Of a DNA stretch of 10,929 nt, positions 1 through 5,667 are shown one piece after another. The notes under the pieces were generated by a model. It was not told the origin of the DNA. It ran no database searches and saw only the letters and a program-made list of their open reading frames with translations. The first letter of the stretch is position 1. Each line of letters begins with the position of its first letter. The translations under genes and the position numbers were made by a program. This stretch comes from Leucogyrophana mollusca (Eukaryota > Basidiomycota > Agaricomycetes > Boletales): assembly GCA_021014945.1 (NCBI GenBank), contig MU266858.1, positions 1 to 10,929 on the forward strand. The letters are read 5' to 3'.

Positions 1-204
1 AGTACCATACCTAGTGTCCAGAGTAAGTAACTAAGGGAAACGAACTATGGACGATGTAGCTATATATCTAGGTAGTAGGCTGTGCAACACAGCCTGTACA
101 GCATGTAGAGCAAGTACAGCAAACACTGCATGAACAGGTATGCACAGCAATGCACAGACATTAGTAGGAGCGTCCAGAGCTGTGTGGAATCACCAGAACG
201 AACA
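1..204 (-). mobile_element. Copia-family LTR, copy B (cut by left window edge), inserted in pol
   Basis: This is the 5' three-fifths or so of an LTR of the family that recurs six more times in the window. Its sense strand is minus, judged from the copy that adjoins a primer-binding site at 2201-2218. It carries the TATA motif near 58-68, one copy of the paired internal repeat (11-32), and a tract rich in TGTACAGC and GCAC words. Read on the plus strand, it ends GAACGAACA at 204 and is followed by CAGAC (205-209), after which the pol reading frame resumes. CAGAC should be the target-site duplication, but the partner copy lies left of the window. It may therefore be a solo LTR or one end of a full element. 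Confidence 0.8.
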
Positions 205-767
205 CAGACAGGATCAGGCAAGGCCTTCGAGTCTAGCTGGAGTCCAGTGACTAGATTCTGGCTGATAAGCGTTCTAACACCAGCGATGTGGTGGTGGGCA
301 AGTCTCCTGTGCCACAGAGTGATGTCTAGAGGCAAAGTCGTCGCAGGGGTTGCATACTCGGTCATTGGAGCAGTTGTACCGTCCAGAAACGCGGCGTTGT
401 TGCTGTTGATCGATGCAACGAAGAGTGTAGTCCCAGCAGGGCGGCAGAAGGTCATGCAGGACGAGGATATGTGGACAGTAAAGCCAGAGTTTCGTGTTAA
501 ATATAGGACAGCCAGGAGATTGTTGCGCAGATCAGGAACATGCAGGACTCTTGTAGACTCCACCGCTCTAATGCTCTTGCCCTCAACCACAGGATTAAAG
601 ACCACAGACCCTACACCAGCTGAATAGACGATGGTGTGATCAGCCAGCTTGATTGGAATGCGCAGGGGCTTGTAATTGCGAATCCAATGGCGATGTGGGG
701 TCATATGAGAAGCGGCCCCTGTATCTGCATTCCAATCGACGTCAGCATCGAGTTGGAGAGGGCAGAG
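205..767 (-). pseudogene. Ty1/copia pol, protease to pre-integrase segment, interrupted at both ends
   Basis: This is the continuation of the gag-pol polyprotein begun at 2086. The reading frame shows the aspartic protease active site WNADTGAASHMT (Asp-Thr-Gly codons at 725-717). About 120 residues later comes the pre-integrase motif LWHRRLAHHHIAGVRTL. The zinc-binding CxxC expected after KALPDPVC is lost because LTR copy B was inserted there at 205. The frame is open across the whole segment. It also runs by chance into LTR A (to 899), so the first ~44 residues of that longer open frame are LTR and not protein. Upstream, the frame joins gag exactly if LTR A and one copy of the duplicated CTCTG are ignored. 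The family role is polyprotein maturation and integration; this copy cannot make integrase. Reverse transcriptase and RNase H, if present, lie left of the window. Confidence 0.9.
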
Positions 768-913
768 TGTTCGCTGTGCTGATTGCGCACTGCCTTGGTC
801 CAGTGCACTGCAGTGCACACAGGTACTGTACAGCTCTTGCTGTGTTCGCTTATTATGTTTGCTGTACTCACAGCCATGCTGTGTTAGCTGTGTATGCATA
901 GCCTATACTGTAG

Positions 914-920
914 ATATATA
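914..920 (+). promoter_or_regulatory. TATA box of LTR copy A
   Basis: The motif ATATATA lies in the context GTAGATATATAGC, which is conserved in every complete LTR copy here. It sits upstream of the paired repeats, where the transcription start and R region would be expected. It is the best candidate for the retrotransposon promoter core. The same motif is the site of two later insertions in other copies. Confidence 0.6.
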
Positions 921-946
921 GCTACGACGTCCATAGTTAGTTCCCT

Positions 947-1020
947 AGTTACTTACTCTGGACTTCAGGTATGCTGTACTTATGATCCTACAGAATATAG
1001 TTACTTACTCTGGACTTCAG
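947..1020 (+). repeat. Paired ~22-base direct repeats inside LTR copy A
   Basis: Two copies of a sequence containing TTACTTACTCTGGACTTCAG lie at 947-968 and 999-1020, with 30 bases between them. The same pair occurs at 2280-2301/2332-2353, 4279-4301/4338-4360, 4763-4784/4813-4834 and 10709-10730/10759-10780; a single copy at 11-32 has its partner off the edge. Within each LTR the two repeats carry the same diagnostic bases, while different LTRs differ. Confidence 0.9.
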
Positions 1021-1084
1021 TGCCAGTGCTTAAGGCAGCCCCTTTAGTGGCTATTTTGCTCCTATAGCTCTCTGAGCTTCAACA

Positions 1085-2086
1085 CAGAGAGGGTTGGAGG
1101 GATCAGAGGAACGAAAACTTGCATTGCCAGCGAATTCTGTGATGCTCTGAGCATTGCACAAGTTGGTGGACGAGTTTCCAGGGCTAAGGGAGGCAGCAGA
1201 GGTGGAATTGGACAAAGTTGATGGAGTAGAAGAGGAGTTGGCCGATGATGATGTATCCTGAGCTTTGCTGGCGTTCTTGGAGCGTTGCTTGGACCGCTCC
1301 TCAGCCATCTGCGCCTTGTGCGAGTCCTTGTGACGCTGCATCGTCCTGCACTTGTGTGTGCAGTGCCCAGGCCTCTCACAGAAGAAGCAGGTGACATTGG
1401 GGCCACACCTGCATTGACCAGAACCTGTGGCAAGCGCAGAATCACTAGAGAGAGCCCCAGGGCCATCAGCATGACGACGACGCTGGGTCTCCTCTGCTAG
1501 GAACGCAGACTTGAGCTCCTGCTTGTCCAGGGACTTGAGGAGCATTAAGGACGACGCAAAGTGGTCATATTCCTCAGGCAGCGAGCGAATCATGGTCATG
1601 CAGACCAGTTCAGCGTCCAGATCAGCGAGGGTGTAAGGCTTGGAAGCGTCCTTGGGGCGAAGCTCTTGGACTTTGGACATGGAATCCTCAATCCTAGCAA
1701 TGAGAGAGCTCAGGGACTCGTCCTCCTTCTTCCTGATGGAGAAGAAGTCGCCCCAAGCGTTAAATCGAGTGCCAGGGCGCTCCTGGACGTGGATAGACGC
1801 AAGGGTGCTCCATATCTTGACTGGTTCGTCCTGGACAGCATCAATGTGTGTCCTCTGCTCAACTGAGAGTCCCAGATAGAGGAAACCAGCTGCTTTGTCC
1901 GCTTTGACATCCCATGCAGCCTGGAGATCAGCATCAGAGGTGTGACGCTTTTCTGAGCCACTGACAAGGAGCCAGAGAGAGCCCCTTGGTGCGAAGATAG
2001 GCCTTCATTTCCCCTTTCCAGATAGAGTAGTTGGAGGAAGTGAGCAGGGTGCCAGGATGGGTCAATTTGGAGTCATCAGAAGACAT
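1085..2086 (-). pseudogene. Ty1/copia gag (capsid/nucleocapsid part of gag-pol), frameshifted
   Basis: This is the capsid and nucleocapsid part of the polyprotein, about 334 codons from the ATG at 2086. The start MSSDDSKLTHPG is followed by SNYSIWKGEMKAYLRTKG, the usual N-terminal copia gag motif. The core continues through SGSEKRH, GDFFSIRKKEDESLSSLI and RSLPEEYDHFASSL. Near the C-terminus a CX2CX4HX4C zinc knuckle (CFFCERPGHCTHKC, 1389-1348) would bind RNA, followed by a Lys/Ser-rich linker. The start at 2086 is supported by the primer-binding site 115 bases upstream. A one-base change near 1980 shifts frame between KG and SLWLLVSG; downstream of it the frame is open to 1085 and on into LTR A. 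Removing LTR A would join it in frame to pol, so this was one gag-pol gene without a programmed shift at that point. Confidence 0.92.
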
Positions 2087-2200
2087 GGTAGAACGATGTA
2101 GAGTGTGAAAAAGATGGTAGAGGGTGCTGGGAGCGAGAGCTCGACCAAAGGAGGTTGCAGGAGATGTTTGAAACGATCTGGAGTTGGTAGAAGCGACTAG

Positions 2201-2218
2201 AGCGCGGGGCTCATAACC
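2201..2218 (-). promoter_or_regulatory. Primer-binding site, initiator tRNA-Met anticodon-arm type
   Basis: Read on minus, GGTTATGAGCCCCGCGCT starts directly after the LTR end AACA. On plus it reads AGCGCGGGGCTCATAACC, which closely matches the D-stem/anticodon-arm part of eukaryotic initiator tRNA-Met, including the CAT anticodon. Copia-type elements of this class are known to prime reverse transcription from a cleaved half of that tRNA rather than from its 3' end. Its position fixes the LTR border at 2219 and the sense of the whole LTR family. The 114 bases from 2200 to 2087 are the gag leader; I see no further feature there. Confidence 0.85.
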
Positions 2219-2561
2219 TGTTAAAGCTCTGAGGAGCTGGGAAGCGATCTAACCGCTGGGTGAGTCGACTCAAGAGGAGCTAGATGTCCAGAGTGAGTAA
2301 CAAGTATATTATAGGATCATAAGTACCATACCTAGATGTCCAGAGTGAGTAACTAAAGGAAACTAACTATGGACGTCGTAGCTATATATCTAAAGGGATG
2401 GCTGTGTGAGCACAGCATGTACAGCATGAACAGCAAACACAGCAAGCACAGGAACTGTTGTAGTGTACAGCCAAGTAAGTAAGTGTCAATGGCAGTGCGC
2501 ACAGAAGTGCACAGGAAGAGAGGAGAGCGTACTGAGAGGTGTGGCATCACCACAACTAACA
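2219..2561 (-). mobile_element. 5' LTR (C2) of the minus-strand copia element
   Basis: This LTR is 343 bases long. On minus it begins TGTTAGTTGTGGTGATGCC at 2561 and ends GAGCTTTAACA at 2219, directly against the primer-binding site, so it is the element's own 5' LTR. It has the TATA box (2383-2389) and the paired repeats at 2280-2301 and 2332-2353. Outside its start the next bases on minus are GATAT (2566-2562), the probable target duplication, preceded by sequence of another LTR of the same family. The matching 3' LTR must lie left of the window. Its last ~60 bases differ most from the other copies. Confidence 0.9.
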
Positions 2562-2700
2562 ATATCTACAGGATAGGCTGTGCATACACAGGTAGCACAG
2601 CAAGGCAGTGAGTACAGCATAGAAGGAGCACAGCATAGCAGGAAAGAGCTGTACAACAGCAGTGTGCACAGCAGGTGCACAGGACTAGGGCAGTGCCCAC
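2562..2700 (-). mobile_element. Remnant of an older LTR (C1) that received the copia element
   Basis: On minus this reads from CACTGCC through CTGTACAGC words to CCTATCCTGTAGATAT. That is the first half of the same LTR family up to its TATA box, where C2 starts. The first ~20 bases of the LTR (TGTTYGCTGTG...) are missing at the pol junction near 2700, so the outer border is a deletion rather than a clean end. The second half of C1 should lie beyond the left window edge, after the copia element's 3' LTR. Confidence 0.8.
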
Positions 2701-3204
2701 CAGTGCAGCTCCTGCAATGACTTTACCCTTAGATACCACATTATGGCACATGAGACTTGCACACCATCACATCGCAGGTGTCAGGACACTCATAGATCGC
2801 AATCTTGTCACTAGATTGAAGCTAGAGTCAAAGGCCCTGCCAGATCCTATCTGTGAACCATGCCTGGCTGGCAAGATGCATGCCAATCCCTTCCCATCAT
2901 CACTCTATCGTGCTGAAGACCTGCTTGTCCTTGTCCACATGAGCTTCCCTATCGCACATTCCAAAGATATCGTTATTGGGCCACATTCATCTGCAACTAT
3001 TCGAGGCTTCGTGTTGTTATCCCTCTCAAGGCCAAATCAGACACTTTCTCTGCTTTCAAGCAGTTCCAGGCCTATGCTGAGAACCAGACTGGGCGGAAGA
3101 TCAAGGTGCTGAGGGATGACAAGGGAGGGGAATATATGTCCAACGAGTTCCTCAAACACACCATGGACTGTGGCATTGTGCGCCAGCACACAGTGCGAAA
3201 CTGG
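2701..3204 (+). pseudogene. Copia pol fragment: pre-integrase and partial integrase core, frameshifted
   Basis: The frame starts at TSAAPAMTLPLDTTLWH and includes the pre-integrase zinc ligands (LWHMRLAHHH, then CEPCLAGK). Compared with the copy at 8784-9941, about ten bases are deleted just after VHM (near 2941). This removes the first catalytic Asp (HMDV in the other copy) and shifts the frame. In the new frame the integrase core continues through PLKAKSDTF and AENQTGRKIKVLRDDKGGEY (second catalytic Asp) to RQHTVRN. It stops at about 3204, before the catalytic Glu. Both ends are therefore truncated: the left by LTR remnant C1, the right by unrelated sequence. It is non-functional and belongs to the same family as the other two pol copies here. 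Confidence 0.88.
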
Positions 3205-3402
3205 GCATTGATGAACACTCTCTACTCCATCATGTGAGTTCTTGTCCACTATTAACCTTGAAAATGTTCTTACCTTGCATTACCTAAATAAAACAAATCA
3301 ATTAGTGTTTCTACCCACATGAAAGAAGAATTCACACAAAATAAGGTCCACAATTAATTTATGAATTGGACATACCAACCAAACATGTACTGTTGAGTTC
3401 TT
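3205..3402. other. AT-rich spacer between pol fragment and coiled-coil gene
   Basis: No open frame of interest is seen. On minus, a GTATGT near 3380, a CTAAT-like branch site and a TTTATTTAG near 3285 could form an intron of about 95 bases in the 3' region of the neighbouring minus-strand gene. This is weak evidence only. Confidence 0.35.
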
Positions 3403-3923
3403 TCAACGTCCTTCAGGGCAACGAAGGCTCAGAAGGAACCAAGGTAGATCCAGGAATTCTCCAGTGCTCTTTAGCTGCTGAAGCTCTGCCTGGGCCCTAG
3501 TATGCTGGGCTACCAAATCTGCCTGTGATGCAGCAATCTCTACCTGCCTCTTGGCAAGCTGATCCTCGGCCGGTTTCATTCTCTCCTCAGCAAGACACTT
3601 TGCCTCATTGAGTTCAGTGATTCTATCATAATGATCAGCCAGCACCCTAATGTGTGCTTCATCAGCACTGCTGATCCTGGTGGCCCTCATCTTAGCTGCT
3701 GTGTCCCTTTCCTCAATAGTGGCAGCCACATCCTTTGCATTTTGGGCTGTGGTGGTAAAATCTTTGTCCAGGACATCCTGGAGCTTTGTCTGGTGTGCTT
3801 CATGCTTGCACTCCTAAGCAGCAGCTTCAATGCACCTCCTCTGGAGGACCTCAAGGCAAGTCATTGGAATGGTGCCATCTGCTATACATTTCTCATTTGG
3901 GTAGTTGACATAGTACTCTTTGA
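3403..3923 (-). pseudogene. Unrecognised coiled-coil protein, C-terminal part (interrupted by LTR)
   Basis: After the LTR gap the frame reads EYYVNYPNEKCIADGTIPM, then LEVLQRRCIEAAA, a TAG stop (3816-3814), and continues in the same frame ECKHEAHQTKLQDVL. A long charged helix follows (from KDVAATIEERDTAAKMRATR to AQAELQQLKSTGE), with the Ala/Leu/Glu/Lys pattern of a coiled coil. The stop is one C-to-T change away from a Gln codon. The last 5 bases (3919-3923, TTTGA) are the target duplication of the outer LTR. Joined to the part at 4899-5380 the frame is continuous. The C-terminus (LDLPWFLLSLRCPEGR then stop at 3403) may itself be shifted, because an alternative frame gives a Ser/Pro-rich ending. 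I do not recognise the family. Its charged composition suggests a scaffold or structural protein, but that is inference. Confidence 0.65.
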
Positions 3924-4026
3924 TGTTTGCTGTGTTGATTCCACACTGCCTTGGTCCAGTGCACTGCTGTGCACACAGGTACTGTACAGCCTATCTTGCT
4001 ATGCCTCACTTCCTGTACATGCTATA

Positions 4027-4402
4027 TGTTTGTTGTGCTGATTCCGCACTCTCTGGTGTGCACTGGTGTGCACTGTTGGTTCTGCTGATTCCGCACTCTG
4101 CAGTGTGCACTGGTGTGCACTGCCTTGATCCAGTGCAGTGCTGTGCACACTGGTACAGTACAGCTCTGTCCCACTATGCTGCACTTCTTTCTTATGCTAT
4201 ACTCATTACTTTGCTGTGTTGGCTGTGTATGCACAGCCTATCCTGTAGATATATAGTGTCCATAGTTAGTTTTCCTTTGGTTACTTACTCTGGACCACTA
4301 GGTATGATACCATTGTACACTTATATCACTAATAGATGGTTACTTACTCTGGACCACTAGTTCCAGTGCTTAAGGCTGCCCACTTGTGGCTATTTTTCAA
4401 CA
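4027..4402 (+). mobile_element. Inner solo LTR nested in the outer LTR
   Basis: This 376-base LTR of the same copia family starts TGTTTGTTGTGCTGATTCC and ends CTATTTTTCAACA. It is flanked by a perfect target duplication, CTATA (4022-4026 and 4403-4407). It is in the same orientation as its host LTR. It has a TATA-like GATATATAG at about 4246-4255 and paired repeats at 4279-4301 and 4338-4360. Compared with other copies it lacks ~20 bases just before the 3' end (the GCTCC...GAGCT block) and has a 47-base internal duplication. Confidence 0.92.
4036..4130 (+). repeat. Tandem duplication of ~47 bases in the inner LTR
   Basis: Two adjacent units begin TGCTGATTCCGCACTCT, at 4036 and 4083. Each contains two GTGTGCACTG words, so the palindrome GTGCAC is repeated four times in the block. 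Other LTR copies have a single unit, so the duplication is private to this copy or its lineage. Confidence 0.85.
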
Positions 4403-4489
4403 CTATACTCACTGCCATGCTGTGTTTGGTGTGTATGCATAGCCCATACTGTAGATATTGTTACAAATGGGCGAGTGACCACAGTAGAG

Positions 4490-4493
4490 AAAA
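4490..4493 (-). terminator. Pol III-type T-run after the tRNA-like sequence
   Basis: On minus the sequence after the discriminator base reads TCTTTTCTC. Four Ts within a few bases of the tRNA 3' end is the usual RNA polymerase III stop signal. Confidence 0.5.
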
Positions 4494-4495
4494 GA

Positions 4496-4568
4496 TGACC
4501 AGACTAGGGATTGAACCCAGGACCTCCTGGACATATACCAGTCGCTCTAACCACTGAGCTATATGGTC
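4496..4568 (-). tRNA. tRNA-like sequence (probable pseudo-tRNA), anticodon position TAT
   Basis: The minus strand folds as a 73-base cloverleaf. The acceptor stem is GACCATA with TCTGGTC (6 of 7 pairs), the D stem GCTC with GAGC is perfect, the anticodon stem ACTGG with CCAGG has 4 of 5 pairs, and the T stem CTGGG with CCTAG has 5 of 5 counting one G-U pair. The T loop is TTCAATC. Internal promoter boxes are good: A box TAGCTCAGTGG and B box GGTTCAATCCC. The anticodon loop reads TATATGT, so the anticodon position is TAT, but the normally invariant T33 is A and the first anticodon-stem pair is broken. No CCA is encoded. I read it as tRNA-derived with an intact Pol III promoter, unlikely to decode. 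It lies wholly within the LTR-like element at 4459-4717. Confidence 0.7.
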
Positions 4569-4898
4569 AAGGGTAACACAGAGTTGAAAGGCTAGACAAG
4601 GTGAAGCACAAGGTAGACCTCTTACAGCAAGGAAACATCAACTTGCAGCATCAATTATGTGGCTGACAGCACCAAGTGTCTTTAGGCTGTTAGATGAGCG
4701 CTAGGCATCATCCAACAGATATATACAGATATATAGCTATGATGTCCATAGTTAGTTCCCCTAGTAACTTACTCTGGACATTAGGTATGGTGTCATTATG
4801 ACCTGGCAATATAGTTACTTACTCTGGACATTAGTCCCAGTGTTTAAGGCAGCCCCTTTAGTGGCTATTTCGCTCCCCAAGCTCTCTGGGCTTTAACA

Positions 4899-5380
4899 TT
4901 TGATGCATCCTAGCACCTTGTCATGCCCCAAGGTGCAGTTGTTGTCGATGATCTCAAACCAGCACTGGCTATGGGTAAGGAGGACATTAAGGATTAAGTT
5001 GCAAATAGCATAGTCAGATGCAGCACTTTTTGCTGGCTTGAAGGTGACCACACCAGCCTTGCTTTTGCCCTTGGTGAATTCTGAAACACCAATTAGCACA
5101 ACGTCAATAGGGAACAGCAGATCATTAAACTCACTGTTATGACTTGCTTGTCAGATGCCTTGATGGCCACCTTTGTAGATTCGGTGGATAGGGGTGCTTC
5201 TTCTTCTCCTTCTTCTCCATTTTTGTCCATGGGTGCTTCTACGTTCAGGGAACGAGCCTTGAGCCACTTTTCAATGGCACCCTCAGGGTACTTCTGCTTG
5301 ATCATTGGGAAGTTGATAGAGGGGCACCCTACAGGTACACACTCATGGTACTCATCAAAGCCAATCATAATTAACATGAT
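4899..5380 (-). pseudogene. Unrecognised coiled-coil protein, N-terminal/middle part
   Basis: A likely exon begins at 5380 after a good 3' splice site (CTAAC repeats, pyrimidines, CCCCCAG). It reads IMLIMIGFDEYHECVPVGCP, then FPMIKQKYPEGAIEKWLKAR, an acidic stretch (MDKNGEEGEEEAPLSTEST) and KASDKQVIT. A one-base frameshift near 5110 follows. In the new frame come SEFNDLLFPIDVVLIGVSEF, TKGKSKAGVVTFKPAKSA and CWFEIIDNNCTLGHDKVLGC, running into the target duplication TTTGA at 4903-4899. The next residues continue at 3918 in frame (IK then EYYVNY). The gene is unrecognised, contains no catalytic motif I can name, and is broken by a frameshift, an LTR and a stop. Its 5' exons are uncertain. Confidence 0.6.
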
Positions 5381-5667
5381 CTGGGGGAGAGGACATGGTT
5401 AGGTTAGGTTAAGTAGGGAAGGGAGAGAAAACAAGACTTTAATATCTCATTTTCAAGGTAGCTTCAACTGTGGGCTATGATAACCCTTTGAACAAAATAA
5501 AAAGGCAAGACATAGGATTTTAAAGGGAATAAAAGGAGTAGAAATAAAGATAGGTCATCACTCACCCCAGATGGGGAATACGTGCTGTTAAATCTGGTTC
5601 CTCTGGGTCTTTCTGGGGAACTCCAGACGAAATGTAAGTGTAGGGGACTGAGTAGATATAGATACAA
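5381..5667 (-). other. Possible intron (5565-5381) and upstream exon (5667-5566) of the coiled-coil gene
   Basis: On minus, a GTGAGT donor at 5565 and the CCCCCAG acceptor at 5381 would remove 185 bases. The codons would join in phase, TYSPSG to IMLIMIGF. The upstream open frame starts MYLYLLSPLHLHFVWSSPE at 5667. An intron of 185 bases is long for a basidiomycete and the exon has no recognisable content, so this is a tentative model. Confidence 0.25.

Larger units (their letters stand above)
768..1084 (+). mobile_element. Solo LTR, copy A, inserted between gag and pol
   Basis: This 317-base element begins TGTTCGCTG and ends GCTTCAACA, so it has the TG...CA ends of an LTR with a four-base inverted TGTT/AACA. 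It is flanked by a perfect 5-base target duplication, CAGAG, at 763-767 and 1085-1089. It contains a TATA box at 914-920 and two ~22-base direct repeats at 947-968 and 999-1020. Its sense strand (plus) is opposite to the host element. There is no internal coding region between the ends, so it is a solo LTR left by LTR-LTR recombination. It introduces a stop at its far edge, so the upstream gag frame now ends at 1051 inside the LTR. Confidence 0.92.
4459..4717. mobile_element. LTR-like element of a different family carrying a tRNA-like sequence
   Basis: This 259-base insertion in the outer LTR starts TGTTACAAATGGG and ends CATCATCCAACA. It is flanked by a perfect 5-base duplication, GATAT (4454-4458 and 4718-4722). 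Its TGTT...AACA ends and 5-base duplication fit an LTR, but its sequence is unlike the copia LTR family. Its minus strand holds a 73-base tRNA-like sequence (4568-4496) with a T-run after it. The 3' end contains a 10-base imperfect inverted repeat, TGTTAGATGA (4688-4697) and TCATCCAACA (4708-4717). Candidates are a solo LTR of another element, a miniature (TRIM/SMART-like) element, or a SINE-type unit that acquired these ends. The duplication length and TG...CA ends favour the first two. Confidence 0.8.
3924..4898 (+). mobile_element. Outer solo LTR (same copia family) containing two nested insertions
   Basis: This LTR starts TGTTTGCTGTGTTGATTCC and ends GGCTTTAACA. It is flanked by a perfect target duplication, TTTGA, at 3919-3923 and 4899-4903. 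It is 975 bases long as it stands. Subtracting two nested elements and their duplications leaves about 330 bases, the normal size for this family. Its own sequence is in three blocks: 3924-4026, 4403-4458 and 4718-4898. The last block holds the rest of the TATA region and the paired repeats (4763-4784, 4813-4834). It interrupts the coiled-coil gene, and its removal restores that gene's frame. Confidence 0.93.

Noticed and set aside
768..899. The N-terminal ~44 residues of the open frame running 899 to 60 on minus
   Set aside because: They are a chance translation of LTR copy A; the real pol frame begins at the insertion border at 767.
2185..2225. A partial tRNA-Met gene on the plus strand
   Set aside because: The match stops at the LTR border and covers only the D-stem/anticodon part; it is the reverse complement of a primer-binding site.
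4496..4568. A functional tRNA gene for isoleucine (anticodon UAU)
   Set aside because: Position 33 is A instead of the invariant T, one anticodon-stem pair is broken, and the sequence lies inside a mobile element.
4459..4578. A separate 120-base unit with TGTTAC...GTAACA ends around the tRNA-like sequence
   Set aside because: The flanking pentamers do not match (GATAT against CAGAG), whereas the 259-base unit has an exact duplication.
5398..5412. TTAGG-like repeats resembling telomere sequence
   Set aside because: Only about two and a half imperfect units; on minus they are better explained as CTAAC branch-site-like sequence before a splice acceptor.
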